DNA of 52,393 bases, taken from NCBI GenBank assembly GCA_947165435.1, contig CAMVAI010000011.1:1-52393 (forward strand). The letters are read 5' to 3'. How positions within the stretch are numbered: position 1 is the first letter of the stretch; the number at the start of each line of letters is the position of its first letter. The notes beneath the pieces are model-generated. The model did not search any database. It was not told where the DNA came from and saw only the letters and a list, made by a program, of their open reading frames with translations. This stretch comes from an uncultured Prevotella sp. (lineage in GTDB: Bacteria > Bacteroidota > Bacteroidia > Bacteroidales > Bacteroidaceae). Shown one piece after another: positions 1-9,671 of this stretch. Made by a program: the position numbers and the translations under genes.

Positions 1-102
1 TTCGTCAGCAGTATTGCCGACGTTCGTCAGCAGTATTGCCGACGTTCGTCAGCAGAATTGCCGACCTACGTCAGCAGTATTGCCGACGTTCGTCGGCAAT
101 AC
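1..102. repeat. 22-bp tandem repeat array ending in a perfect hairpin
   Basis: Four consecutive 22-bp units (1-22, 23-44, 45-66, 67-88) begin TTCGTCAGCAG and differ by only a few bases. The array ends in a perfect hairpin with 12-bp arms, 77-88 (GTATTGCCGACG) and 91-102, around a 2-bp loop. It lies just downstream of the alpha-galactosidase stop and may continue outside the window. The 22-bp period is not a multiple of three, so it is probably non-coding. There is no T-run on the minus side to make it a clear terminator. Bases 103-283 show nothing recognisable. Confidence 0.85.
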
Positions 103-283
103 ATCAGAGCGCTTCTGGCAGCAGTTTGTTCCTGCTAAAAGACTCGTTAGACAGTAGGGAAATGTCATGCTGGACAAGGCGGTAATGCCTCTCCATGGGG
201 AATGAGGCTTCCTTCACCGCAAATACATGGCAATCAGATGCTTAAGTCGTTGGTGAAGGGAGAATGGGAATGTGAATTTTCCC

Positions 284-2470
284 CTATCTTCGTAGTTCAA
301 AGACACGGCTGGCGTAGTCCCAGTCGAGCGGTATTTCGATTCCCACGTCCATCAGGAACCGGCCCGAGAACTGCTTCCCGCTGAGCGAGCATGGCTGCTG
401 CCCTGTCTTGACGTTCCGCTCCGTGATGGTATAGTTGGCATCTGCCTGCAGCCCCTGCATCCGGATGCGGGGCATGGGCTGCCCGTACCAGTTGTCTGTG
501 CGATAGGCAAAGAGCACCGCCTGACGGCTGTTGTCATCGACATACATCAACGAAGCCACCCCCTTGCGGTTGTATGGATTGACCAGCCGGTAGAGGTTGC
601 CCGTCTGGATGGTATTCCGCAGTGCCTTGTAGTCGCTGAAACAAGTGGTACACTGCTGGCGCTCCTCGTCGGTCATGTCCTTGGGCTGCAGTTCGATGCC
701 CAGTCGCCCCGACATGGCCACGTCGCAACGGAACTTGACGGGTATGACGCGCCCGCCGGTGTTCCAATAGGGACAGTGGTTGATGTGTTGTGCCATGGCG
801 TTGGCAGGGAAGAAGAGGCTGGTGCCCCACTGGATATAGACGCGCTGCAGGGCATCAGTGTTGTCGCTGACCCAGAACTCGTCGAAGTAGGGCAGCAGGC
901 CATAGTTGGCTCGTCCGCCTCCGCTGGCACAGTCTTGCATCACGACGTTGGGATATTTCTCGCGTATGCGCTTCAACACTTTCAACAGTCCTAACTGGTA
1001 GTCCACATAGACGTTCGCCTGCTTCGCCATGGGCAGATACAGCGAGCCGACGTTCTGGATGGAGTTGTTGGCATCCCACTTCAGGTAGGCTATCTCGGGA
1101 TACTGCGTCAGCAGGTCGTCAACCATCTTGAAAACGAAATCCTGTACCTGCGGGTTGGTCATGTCGAGCACCACTTGCGTACCGCCGCGACCTTGTTTCA
1201 GCTCGCGGCCCTTGGTCTGCAGGGCCCATTCCGGGTGCCTCTCGAATAGCTCGCTCTTCGTGTTGACGGCCTCCGGCTCTATCCATAAGCCGAACTTGAT
1301 GCCTTTCTGCCTGGCTGCATCCACCAATACCCCCAGGCCGTTGGGCAGCTTCTTGCGGTCCACCACCCAGTCGCCCAGTGTTGACGAGTCGTCGTTGCGC
1401 TGGTATTTGTTGCCAAACCATCCGTCGTCCATCACGAACAGCTCGCCACCGAAGCGGGCAATGTCGTCCATCATCTGCAGCATGCGCTCTTCGTTGATGT
1501 CGAAATAGAGCCCTTCCCACGAGTTCAGCAGGATGTCGCCCGTCTTCATGCCGCGATGCAGCATGCCGCAGGTGCGTGCCCAGCGATGAAACGCCCGGCT
1601 TACTCCCCCCATGCCGTTGTCGCTGTAGCAGAGAGCCAGATGGGGTGTGGCGAATGTCCGGTTCGGTTCGAGCATGTATTGCGAGGCCTGCGGGTCGATG
1701 CCGGCATAGAGGTGGTGATAGCTCTTGTCGGTGGTATTGATGCGCAGCTCGAAGTTGCCGTTCCAGCAGAGTGCGGCACCGATGGTCCGCCCCCTGTTCT
1801 CGTCGGGTTGTCCGTCGAGCGACAGCATCACCTCGGGGGCATCCAGATGGGCGTTGCGTGCGCCGTCGCTGTTGCGTATCACCTGCAGGCCGCGCGTCAG
1901 CGGTTCTTGCGTCATGTCCGCCTCGGCCGCCCAGTCGCCGTGCAGGTGGGTCAGCCATACGTCGCCGCGCCGCAGGGTCAGGTGGCCAGAGTCGTAGCGC
2001 TTCAGCGTGATGGCCTTTTTCTCCTGGTGCGATATTTCCGTCCACGTCTCGATGATGTCCACCGTCTTGTAGGCTTTGTAGCATACGTTCACGGCGACGG
2101 GCAGCAGCTTGTCTTGCATGGTAAAGGTGTGGACGACGGCCGAGCCCTCATCGGCAACAGCATAGCCGGTGACGTGTAGCTCCAGGTTCTGGTCGCCGTT
2201 GGCGTGCTGCACCTGAATGGCGGGCACGTGTATCATGTCAACCGTACCGAAGGCAGGCAGTGCAGGAAAGTCGAAGGCATCGCCGGCATCACGCAGCTGC
2301 TGGAGGGTGGCCGTCTTGGCTCCGTAGTAGTCCATGCGCAGGTCCTTCCCTTCGTCGGCATGTAGTATGAGTGCCGTGTTGGGGGTAGTGATGACCACCT
2401 CTCCGTTCCAGGCGGAGAGGTGGCTTGCTGCCAGGAGCATGGCTCCTGCAATGAACAAGGTTTTCTTCAT
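284..2470 (-). CDS. alpha-galactosidase, glycoside hydrolase family GH36
   Basis: The 728-residue protein has a Sec signal peptide (about residues 1-20, ending HLSA). GH36 landmarks are the WEGLYFD and FVMDDGWFG blocks (about 318-352), YLKWDANNS with the likely nucleophile Asp466, and EFWVSDNTDA with the likely acid/base Asp536. The glycine-rich CASGGGR precedes the latter. The length is normal for the family. Members remove alpha-1,6-galactose from galactomannan or raffinose-type oligosaccharides. There is no lipobox, so a periplasmic location is likely. The ATG overlaps the stop of the upstream gene by 4 bp (ATGA), implying translational coupling. It is the last gene of the mannan locus, where it would debranch galactomannan fragments taken up by SusCD. 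Confidence 0.93.
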   Translation of the reverse strand: MKKTLFIAGAMLLAASHLSAWNGEVVITTPNTALILHADEGKDLRMDYYGAKTATLQQLRDAGDAFDFPALPAFGTVDMIHVPAIQVQHANGDQNLELHVTGYAVADEGSAVVHTFTMQDKLLPVAVNVCYKAYKTVDIIETWTEISHQEKKAITLKRYDSGHLTLRRGDVWLTHLHGDWAAEADMTQEPLTRGLQVIRNSDGARNAHLDAPEVMLSLDGQPDENRGRTIGAALCWNGNFELRINTTDKSYHHLYAGIDPQASQYMLEPNRTFATPHLALCYSDNGMGGVSRAFHRWARTCGMLHRGMKTGDILLNSWEGLYFDINEERMLQMMDDIARFGGELFVMDDGWFGNKYQRNDDSSTLGDWVVDRKKLPNGLGVLVDAARQKGIKFGLWIEPEAVNTKSELFERHPEWALQTKGRELKQGRGGTQVVLDMTNPQVQDFVFKMVDDLLTQYPEIAYLKWDANNSIQNVGSLYLPMAKQANVYVDYQLGLLKVLKRIREKYPNVVMQDCASGGGRANYGLLPYFDEFWVSDNTDALQRVYIQWGTSLFFPANAMAQHINHCPYWNTGGRVIPVKFRCDVAMSGRLGIELQPKDMTDEERQQCTTCFSDYKALRNTIQTGNLYRLVNPYNRKGVASLMYVDDNSRQAVLFAYRTDNWYGQPMPRIRMQGLQADANYTITERNVKTGQQPCSLSGKQFSGRFLMDVGIEIPLDWDYASRVFELRR

Positions 2471-3345
2471 TTGCGCAGTAGTTTACGACCGTTCTGTATG
2501 ACGATGCCTTTATAGCCGGCATCCACCTTTCGTCCGGACAGGCTGTAAGCCTCGCCGCCTTGCCGCGAAATGGCCTGTACACTGTTGATGCCGGTGGTGC
2601 CGCCCTTCACCAGAGTGACCTTGGTGAGGGTGTATCCCTGTCCGCGCATGATGATGCCGCGTTCGACTATCTCTGTGGCTGTCTGCGCACTTTCTACGGT
2701 GTACGAGATGATGTTGTTGTCGAATGTCGTGGCCAGGTCGGTCCACTCCCAGCTGTTGCCAGCCTTGTAGGTCACTACATACTGGGGTTCGTCGATGGTG
2801 GCAGTGGTGTAGAAGTGTAGCACGTCGTCTTTCTGCAGGCCGCTGAAGATGCCTGTCAGCTCATACTGTGTGCCGGGTGCCACTTCCGTATTCCACGAGA
2901 TGGCTTCGCTGCCGGTCCATAAAGTCTGCTCGCCCTCAGCAGGCTGTGCGGCTTCTGCCTCAACGGTTATCTTGGTGGCCGTCCATGCCTGTCCGCGAAG
3001 GACAAGTCCTCTGTCGGCTATCCAGGTGGCAATGTCAGCACTCTCCACGGTGTAGGCAATCACGCCGTTGCTGACGGTTGTTGCCAGGTCGGTCCACTCC
3101 CAGCCGTCGCCGGCCTTATAGGTGACGACATACTGAGGCTCGTCGTACGTCGTGGTGGAGTAGATGCGGATGGTGTTGCCTGCAGCCAGTCCGCTGAAGA
3201 TGCCCTGCGGTGTCTCAAACTGGGTGCCGGGAGCCACTTCCGTGTTCCACGAGATGGCCTCGCTGCCCTCCCATACTGTTTTTTCTTCTGCCTGTACGCC
3301 AGCCCATGTCAGGGCAGCCATGATTACAGTAAAAATCTTTTTCAT
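2467..3345 (-). CDS. secreted two-repeat beta-rich protein with type IX-like C-terminal tail
   Basis: The 292-residue product has a signal peptide (residues 1-19). Two clear internal repeats of about 110 residues each start with W-x-G-S-E-A-I-S-W-N-T-E and end with an R-G-x-x-x-R-G-Q segment and a beta strand. The two copies are highly similar, including the shared stretch DEPQYVVTYKAG. The C-terminal 40 residues (Y-S-L-S-G-R-K-V ... N-G-R-K-L-L-R-K) resemble the short tail common on Prevotella secreted proteins, probably a sorting signal. The repeats look like a carbohydrate-binding beta-sandwich and are related to modules in the proteins at 9759 and 11167 and to the sensor of the regulator at 15814. 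No catalytic motif is seen. I do not recognise a named family. Confidence 0.8.
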   Translation of the reverse strand: MKKIFTVIMAALTWAGVQAEEKTVWEGSEAISWNTEVAPGTQFETPQGIFSGLAAGNTIRIYSTTTYDEPQYVVTYKAGDGWEWTDLATTVSNGVIAYTVESADIATWIADRGLVLRGQAWTATKITVEAEAAQPAEGEQTLWTGSEAISWNTEVAPGTQYELTGIFSGLQKDDVLHFYTTATIDEPQYVVTYKAGNSWEWTDLATTFDNNIISYTVESAQTATEIVERGIIMRGQGYTLTKVTLVKGGTTGINSVQAISRQGGEAYSLSGRKVDAGYKGIVIQNGRKLLRK

Positions 3346-3381
3346 AATGTTTGTAATAATTAATTTAGGTGAATAAAGAGG

Positions 3382-4581
3382 TTATTTCTTTTCAATACGG
3401 AAATTGCCCATGCGGAAGTCCATGTCCATGGCTACCTGTGGCTGTAGGATGATGCGCAGCGTCTGCCACGAGCCGGGCCGGCTGATGCCTTTGGTGGCCA
3501 TTCCGCTGACGGGCAGCGTGACGGTCTGCCAGTCGCCGTTGGTGTTGATGCCGGCACCGTCGCCTATGTTCCACTGCCAGTCGGTGCTCCAGTTGATGTT
3601 GAACTTCAGCCCCGTTTCTATTGGCATGGGGAAGTTCCTGGCGGTGAGTACCTCGAACTTCATGACATAGTCGTCGAGGTTGGCGAGGTCGCCCTCCACC
3701 TCTGACATATTGCACGAAAGGTCGATGGTGTTCCACGCCCAGGCCCCATAGCTTCCCGTGATGTGCAGGTGCTTGTGGCCCAGCGATGCCGTGGTGCCTC
3801 CTGTGCTGCTGTCGTCGTCGATGCTGAGGTGGTCTTTTACGGCTCCGTCGATGTTCATGCTCACCCCCTCGAAGTCGCCATACATCAGGTGCGCCGTGGG
3901 GCGGTAGGGCAGTGCGGCCGTCTGCCCGTGGCCGCTGCTGGTAGTCCATGTCAGCAGGATGACACTGTTGTCGGCAGTGCCTTCGGGAATATCTACGGTC
4001 ATGCTGGTGGCACTGATGTTCGTAGGCGTCAGTTCTGCCCCGTTGAGCGTTACCTTCGAGGCTCCGCTGTCGAAGCCGTAGATATCGAAGTTCTTTCCTT
4101 TGATGACAATGGGCTGCCCACCGTTTTTGAATTCGCAGTCCAGCCCGCTGACGGTGAGGTCGGGGAAGGGAATGGTGAACGCAAAGGAGGCCGTACCCTG
4201 GTCGGTGGTGTACTCTATCTTGTGTACCTGTTCCATCGACAGCTTTGAGGGAATCTGCACCACCGCCTTGGTGGCGGCGGTATAGACATTGCTCATGTCG
4301 CACTCCACGGTGTTGAACTTCACGCTGCGCACATTGTTCAGGTTGCGGCCTGCGATGGTGACCATCTGACCCGTGGTACCCTCGGTGATGGGGTTCTCCA
4401 TCTTGGTGTCTGCCACGTCATAGACGGCGGTGATGACAGGTGCCCCGCTGTTGGCCTCCTGCTCTGCCGGGGTATAGCCTTCGTCGTACTTCACGATGTC
4501 GTTGCAGGAAGTAAACACCACGCTCAACAGCAAAATAATGAATAAACAGCTCCCGTTTCCGTTTATCTTGGTAATCATCAT
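3382..4581 (-). CDS. IPT/TIG-domain surface glycan-binding lipoprotein (SGBP-B type)
   Basis: The 399-residue protein has a lipoprotein signal (V-V-F-T-S-C, Cys about residue 26). Two IPT/TIG-like Ig folds follow (about 45-130 and 135-225), recognisable by V-x-I-x-G-x-N-L and I-x-G-K-N-F. The C-terminal domain (about 230-399) is aromatic-rich, as in the glycan-binding domain of SusD-adjacent SGBP-B proteins. It sits directly after susD, the usual place for such proteins, and would hold mannan at the cell surface. Two ATGs lie in tandem at the start; either may be used. The first codons and leader are nearly identical to those of susD. Confidence 0.85.
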   Translation of the reverse strand: MMITKINGNGSCLFIILLLSVVFTSCNDIVKYDEGYTPAEQEANSGAPVITAVYDVADTKMENPITEGTTGQMVTIAGRNLNNVRSVKFNTVECDMSNVYTAATKAVVQIPSKLSMEQVHKIEYTTDQGTASFAFTIPFPDLTVSGLDCEFKNGGQPIVIKGKNFDIYGFDSGASKVTLNGAELTPTNISATSMTVDIPEGTADNSVILLTWTTSSGHGQTAALPYRPTAHLMYGDFEGVSMNIDGAVKDHLSIDDDSSTGGTTASLGHKHLHITGSYGAWAWNTIDLSCNMSEVEGDLANLDDYVMKFEVLTARNFPMPIETGLKFNINWSTDWQWNIGDGAGINTNGDWQTVTLPVSGMATKGISRPGSWQTLRIILQPQVAMDMDFRMGNFRIEKK

Positions 4582-4652
4582 TTTTAATTTTTAATTTTTA
4601 ATTTCTCATTTCTCATTACTCATTTCTCATTTCTCATTTGGCCATCGGCCGC

Positions 4653-6422
4653 TTAGTTCCATCCCGGGTTGTTCTGGTTGATGGCCTTGTTGGTGTTCAG
4701 CTCTGCCACCGGAATGGGGAACAGCAAGTTGCGCTCCTGACGGGTTTTCAGCACGCCGGCATCGTCGCTGCCGCCGATGGCATTCATGGCTTGCAGGTAA
4801 ATGCCCCAACGGATGAGGTCCCACCGCCGGTCGCCCTCGCAGGCCAGCTCCTTGGCGCGCTCCTCAATGATGGCCGAGCGCCGCTTGGCCTGTGTGTCGA
4901 GCGCGGAGCCGTCGGTTGCGGCGAGAACGGCTAATGTGGCATTGGAGCGTTCCCTCACTTGGTTCAGGTATTCAATGGCATCGTCGGCATAGCCCAGTTC
5001 GTTCTGTGCCTCGGCATAGATGAGCAGCACGTCGGCATAGCGCAGGAAGGGCCAGTTGGCATCGGCATTGTTGATGGCGTTGTTGGTCACGTCCATATAC
5101 TTCGTAGTGAATGCCAGACACTGTGCGTCCTGGGCATAGTAGTAGTTCACGCCGTCGGCATAGATGCCCGTCGGTTTGCCGACATATTGCCCGTTCAGGT
5201 CGTAGCCTGTGGCCATGATGCTATACTCGTTGGTTTGCGGATAGTAGAAACCAGAGTTCGACTCGCGCTGCGTCTTGGCGCGCCAGCGGTGCTTCACACC
5301 TTTGGTGATGCGGTAGTCGTCGTGGTCGAAGAGATCGTACCAGTGGCGGGTGCAGCCCACCCATCCGCCTTCCTGGATGAAGTCGCTGCCTGGTTCGGTC
5401 ATGTAGCCCTCGTACTGCTGGTGGACGCTGACCTTGTAGGTGGCGTCGCCGCTGACGGTCTGCAGGGCAAACATGAACTCTGAGGCATGGCAGTTCGACT
5501 TCTTCCACAGCTGAGCGTAGTCCGACATCTCGTAGGTGCCGTAGTCGCCGCGAATCACCTTCAGTGCCCATTCGGCAGCCTTGGCGTAGTAGGCTGCAGC
5601 GTCCAGGCTCTCATAGCCGGCCACGGCTTGCTTGCTGAATGTCATCGTCTGCAGCGGAGCATAGGTGCGGTTGTCGTCGGTGCCGGTGTAGGGTTTGCCC
5701 GTGCGGACGGTCACCTCCGTGCCGGCAGGCATGGCGGCGGCAGCGGCCGTGGCATACACCTTGGCCAGCAGGCCGGCGGCAGCACCTGCTGAGGCATGTC
5801 CTTGCTGGTAGGCGGCATCCGTGTTCTTATACATCATGGCGGATGCCAGCTCCAGGTTGCTGACGATGTATTCGTACACCGTGCCGACGGGCTGTCGCGG
5901 CTGGTCGTACTCGGTGGTTTCCTCTTCGGGCTGGATAGGTATGTCGCCGTATGCACGTACCAGCAGGAAGTAGCCGAAGGCGCGCAGGAAGCGCAGCTCG
6001 CCGAGGGCATTGTTCTTGGCAGCCTCGGTGAGATTGCTCATGGCCGATATCTCGCGAATGCCGTTGTTGGCACGGGCAATGAGGCCGTAACAGCCCTTCC
6101 ACAGGGCGTCGGTCACGTCGCTCTCGCCCTGGAAGTTGCCGGCTCCGAAAGTGCCGAACAGCCAGTCAGGGCCGGAGATATAGTCGGCGTCGTGCTCCAG
6201 TACACGGGGGAAGTATCCCCAGCAGAACATGTCGTAGATGAGCTTCGAGTAGGTGCCCGTCACCCATTGTGCAGCAGCCTCCTGTGAGTCGCCGACTCGC
6301 TCCTTGGTGACCAGTCCTTCGGGCTCTTCCTCTATCCAGCTGCTGCAGGAGCTGAGCGATACGGTAAGTATAAAGGTAAAAAAGTAAGACAGTGCTTTCC
6401 CGTATATCTTGGTAATCATCAT
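4653..6422 (-). CDS. susD: SusD/RagB family nutrient-binding outer membrane lipoprotein
   Basis: The 589-residue protein has a lipoprotein signal (V-S-L-S-S-C, Cys about 26). The SusD pattern is clear: an N-terminal helix with the E-E-E-P-E-G-L-V region, then A-L-G-E-L-R-F-L-R-A-F-G-Y-F near residue 140. The C-terminal part has F-L-R-Y-A-D-V-L-L-I-Y-A-E-A followed by N-Q-V-R-x-R and the E-R-A-K-E-L-A-C-E-G-D-R-R-W-D segment. Members are the lid of the SusC transporter and bind oligosaccharides at the cell surface. The gene lies 31 bp after susC, as expected for an obligate pair. Given the GH26 and GH36 enzymes, manno-oligosaccharides are the likely ligand. Confidence 0.95.
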   Translation of the reverse strand: MMITKIYGKALSYFFTFILTVSLSSCSSWIEEEPEGLVTKERVGDSQEAAAQWVTGTYSKLIYDMFCWGYFPRVLEHDADYISGPDWLFGTFGAGNFQGESDVTDALWKGCYGLIARANNGIREISAMSNLTEAAKNNALGELRFLRAFGYFLLVRAYGDIPIQPEEETTEYDQPRQPVGTVYEYIVSNLELASAMMYKNTDAAYQQGHASAGAAAGLLAKVYATAAAAAMPAGTEVTVRTGKPYTGTDDNRTYAPLQTMTFSKQAVAGYESLDAAAYYAKAAEWALKVIRGDYGTYEMSDYAQLWKKSNCHASEFMFALQTVSGDATYKVSVHQQYEGYMTEPGSDFIQEGGWVGCTRHWYDLFDHDDYRITKGVKHRWRAKTQRESNSGFYYPQTNEYSIMATGYDLNGQYVGKPTGIYADGVNYYYAQDAQCLAFTTKYMDVTNNAINNADANWPFLRYADVLLIYAEAQNELGYADDAIEYLNQVRERSNATLAVLAATDGSALDTQAKRRSAIIEERAKELACEGDRRWDLIRWGIYLQAMNAIGGSDDAGVLKTRQERNLLFPIPVAELNTNKAINQNNPGWN

Positions 6423-6453
6423 TCTTAATTTTTAATTTTTCATTTTTAATTTT

Positions 6454-9400
6454 TCAGAACACGAAGTTAACACCCAGCGAGAACGACCGTGACGAGGGGT
6501 ATGAGTAGCTGTCAACACCGGGACAGGCGGCATTCGTGCCACCGGCATTCACGTCGGGGTCGAACCATGAGTATTTCGTGACGGTGAACAGATTGTTGGC
6601 AGTCAGCGTGAAGCGTACGCTCTCCATCCATGGCAGCGGGCGTTTCCAGTCGTAGCCCAGCGTCAGGTACTTCATCTTCATGTACGAGCCGTTCTCCACG
6701 TGCCGGTCGCTGATGAGCCACGTGCGTGTGTAGCCTGCCGTGGCCTTGGGCCATGAGGCACTGGCGGCGTTGGCTGGTGTCCACCGCCCGTTGTAGGCAT
6801 CCTCGGTGATGTTGCCGATGTTGCTCATCTTGATGTCGGTCAGGTTGTAGTTCAGGATGTCGTTGCCCTGCGAGCCCTGCAGCATGAACGAGAGCGTCAG
6901 GTTTTTCCATCTGAGGTTGCTGGTCAGCGCGTATGTGAACTTCGGGTTGGTGTCGCCGATGATGGTACGGTCGTCACTGGTTATCAGACCGTCGCCATTG
7001 ATGTCGCGGTACTTGATTTCGCCTACACGACGCAGGGCTTCGGCATCCGACAGCGAGGCGTAGGCCGGGTTGGCCCTCACCTCGGCCACATTGTCGTAGA
7101 AGCCGTCCTCCACGTAGCCATAGAGCGTGCCTATGGGGCAGCCGTTGCGCTGTAGGAACACCTGGTCGGCCATAGACCACAGCGAGGTGGCAAACTGGTC
7201 GCCGTCCAGCCCGCCGATGCGGTTGCGGTTGAAGGCCATGTTGCCGTTTACCGACCACTGCCAGTCTTTCCGCTTGATGATGTCGTAGCTCAACGTCAGC
7301 TCCAAGCCCTCGTTGGTCACGTTGCCGCTGTTCACCATCTGCTGGCTGAAGCCTGAGGACGAGGGGATGGTGACATTCTGTAGCAAGTCGCGGGTCTTCT
7401 TGTAGTAATAGTCGATGGTCAGCTGCAGGCGGTTGTCGAACCATCCGAAGTCGATGCCGGCATTAAACTGGCTGGTGGTTTCCCACTTCAGGTCGGGGTT
7501 TGTCGGGCCGCGCCAGTCGATCATGGCCACACCGCTCTCCAGCGAGCCGCCGTAGGGGTAGTTGGCAGCATCGAGCACCGACAGCGTGCGGTAGGCACCG
7601 ATGGCCTGGTTGCCCGTCTCGCCATACGACAGGCGGAACTTCAGGTTCGAGAAGATGCCGAGGCGCTGGATGAATGGCTCGTCGATGGCTCTCCAGGCAA
7701 AGGCACCACTGAGGAACGTGGCCCACTTGTTGTTCTTGGCAAAGGCAGAGCTGCCGTCGGTACGGATGCTGGCCGTGAAGAGGTATTTGTCTGACAGGGT
7801 ATAGTTGATACGCCCGAGGAACGACTCCAGCGACTGCTCCGACTGTCCGCTCTTCACCACGGGGCGGTCGATGGCCAGCGCGAGGTTGTTGTCGCGGGTA
7901 TAGTCGTTGGGGAAATTGGTCACTACCATCGATTCCGTCTCGCCCTGTCCGCGCTCGAAGGTGATACCGGCCACGGCGTTGATCTTGTGTATGCCGAAGG
8001 TCTTGTCGAAGGTCAGGATAGACTCGGCCGTCAGGCTCTTCCAGATGTTCGACGAGCGCCCCGCCTTGCCGTTGACCGGGCTCTTGCCCTCCTGTGTCAG
8101 CCGGCTGTAGTAGCTGCCGCGGTGCCCGTCGTTGTAGCCCAGACCGAGGTTCTGGCGGAACTTCAGCCACGACGTAATCTGGGCTTCGGCGTATGTGGAA
8201 GAGAACCACGAAATCTGTTTCAGCTGGTCTTTGGCACCGTTGACGTAGTTCACGGGGTTGGCCGCCAGCCAGTCGGTGGCATCGCTCTCTTCCTTCACCG
8301 TCGGCGGGAAGATGAGTGCCGAGCGGATGATGCCGGTGTTTTCAGAGTTGGTGCGCTGGAAGTCGGTCACGGCATTGGTGAAGTGCTGCGAGGTGCCTAT
8401 CTCCAACCACCGTGTCACGTGGCGTGCGATGTTGATGCTAAGTCCGTAGCGCTTGTAGCCGGTGTTCCTTACAATACCGTTCTGGTCGGTATAGCTGCCG
8501 GAGAAGGCGTACCAGCCTTCCGACGAGCCGCCGCTGACGCTGGCATTATACTCCTGCTGGAATCCTGTCTGGTAAATCTCGTCCTGCCAGTCGGCACCCT
8601 CCACGATGTCGGTGTTGCCATACTGGTCGGTGCGCACGCCGGGGGTCAGGAAGTCGTCCGGCGCAGGATTGTACTTACCCTGGCTGTAGATGAATCCCGT
8701 GCCCGTGTATGGATATTCCCACTCGCCGCGATAGGGGTCGCGCTGCGTGCCGCTTTCGTACTGCACCGAGTTGCGGTTGGCCTCGTTTTGGTAGAGGGCG
8801 TAGGTGTAGGGATTGAGCATCTTCACCCGACGGGCAATCTTCTGGAAGCCCCACTTCATGTTCAGCTCCACTTTCGGCTTGCCCTCCTTGCCGCGCTTGG
8901 TGGTGATGATGACCACACCGTTGGCACCGCGCGAGCCGTAGATAGCGGTGGCCGAAGCGTCCTTCAAGACCTCAATCTTCTCAATGTCGTTGGGGTTCAG
9001 CATCGACAGCGGGCTGCTCTGCACTTGGTTGTTCGAACCGCTGGCATCGTTGTTGGGCGTGCCGTTGGGGTCGGTGCCGAAGGGTATGCCATCGACGATG
9101 TAGAGCGGCTGGCTGCTGGTGGAGAAAGAGTTGGCACCGCGCACCGTGATGCTCACGCCGCCGCCGGGCGAGCCGTCGGCCTGGCTTACCTGCACGCCGG
9201 CTATCTTGCCCTGCATGCCGTGGGCCACATCGACGGCACCGCCGGCCATCAGCTCGTCGCCCTTGATTTGGGTGACGGCTCCGGAGAGGTCGCGTTTCTT
9301 CATCGTGCCATAGCCGACCACTACCACCTCATCCATCACCTTCGAGTCTTCCTGCAGGGTCACTTCCACGGTAGTCTTTCCCTTCATGTTGACGACTTTG

Positions 9401-9636
9401 GTCTTGTAGCCTATCATTGACACCTGTATGATGAACTTCCCGGCGGGCAACTCGAACTTGAAATGGCCGTCGAGGTCGGAAATGGTGCCTGTAGAGGTGC
9501 CCGGCACCTGAATGGAGGCACCTATCATGGGCTCGTTCGTTACACCGTCAATGACTTTTCCCGTAATAGCGGTCTGCGCCCGTACACCGATGCCGACCGT
9601 GAGCATCAGCAAGCTTGTTAAAATCCATTTACGCAT
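6454..9636 (-). CDS. susC: SusC/RagA family TonB-dependent outer membrane transporter
   Basis: The 1060-residue protein has a signal peptide (1-20, ending V-R-A-Q). A carboxypeptidase-like beta domain follows (about 22-95, ITGKVIDGVTNEPMIGA). The hallmark DEVVVVGYGTMKKRDLSGAV follows, then a plug domain with L-Y-I-V-D-G-I-P-F and DASATAIYGSRGANGVVIIT, then a large beta-barrel ending F-S-L-G-V-N-F-V-F with a terminal aromatic residue. It would import mannan oligosaccharides using TonB energy, with SusD as lid. AGGA lies just before the ATG. There is no N-terminal STN domain, so no anti-sigma-type signalling by this protein is expected. Confidence 0.96.
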   Translation of the reverse strand: MRKWILTSLLMLTVGIGVRAQTAITGKVIDGVTNEPMIGASIQVPGTSTGTISDLDGHFKFELPAGKFIIQVSMIGYKTKVVNMKGKTTVEVTLQEDSKVMDEVVVVGYGTMKKRDLSGAVTQIKGDELMAGGAVDVAHGMQGKIAGVQVSQADGSPGGGVSITVRGANSFSTSSQPLYIVDGIPFGTDPNGTPNNDASGSNNQVQSSPLSMLNPNDIEKIEVLKDASATAIYGSRGANGVVIITTKRGKEGKPKVELNMKWGFQKIARRVKMLNPYTYALYQNEANRNSVQYESGTQRDPYRGEWEYPYTGTGFIYSQGKYNPAPDDFLTPGVRTDQYGNTDIVEGADWQDEIYQTGFQQEYNASVSGGSSEGWYAFSGSYTDQNGIVRNTGYKRYGLSINIARHVTRWLEIGTSQHFTNAVTDFQRTNSENTGIIRSALIFPPTVKEESDATDWLAANPVNYVNGAKDQLKQISWFSSTYAEAQITSWLKFRQNLGLGYNDGHRGSYYSRLTQEGKSPVNGKAGRSSNIWKSLTAESILTFDKTFGIHKINAVAGITFERGQGETESMVVTNFPNDYTRDNNLALAIDRPVVKSGQSEQSLESFLGRINYTLSDKYLFTASIRTDGSSAFAKNNKWATFLSGAFAWRAIDEPFIQRLGIFSNLKFRLSYGETGNQAIGAYRTLSVLDAANYPYGGSLESGVAMIDWRGPTNPDLKWETTSQFNAGIDFGWFDNRLQLTIDYYYKKTRDLLQNVTIPSSSGFSQQMVNSGNVTNEGLELTLSYDIIKRKDWQWSVNGNMAFNRNRIGGLDGDQFATSLWSMADQVFLQRNGCPIGTLYGYVEDGFYDNVAEVRANPAYASLSDAEALRRVGEIKYRDINGDGLITSDDRTIIGDTNPKFTYALTSNLRWKNLTLSFMLQGSQGNDILNYNLTDIKMSNIGNITEDAYNGRWTPANAASASWPKATAGYTRTWLISDRHVENGSYMKMKYLTLGYDWKRPLPWMESVRFTLTANNLFTVTKYSWFDPDVNAGGTNAACPGVDSYSYPSSRSFSLGVNFVF

Positions 9637-9671
9637 ATCCTTTTTTAATTTTTATTTTTCATTTCTCATTT

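Noticed and set aside
1..88. Possible CRISPR array in the 22-bp repeat
   Set aside because: Units abut directly without unique spacers and no cas genes are present.
202..384. 60-codon frame on the plus strand
   Set aside because: It overlaps the alpha-galactosidase end antisense, has no signal, promoter or recognisable sequence.
7987..9420. 477-codon frame antisense to susC
   Set aside because: A G+C-rich codon shadow of a strongly supported gene; the translation shows no domain.
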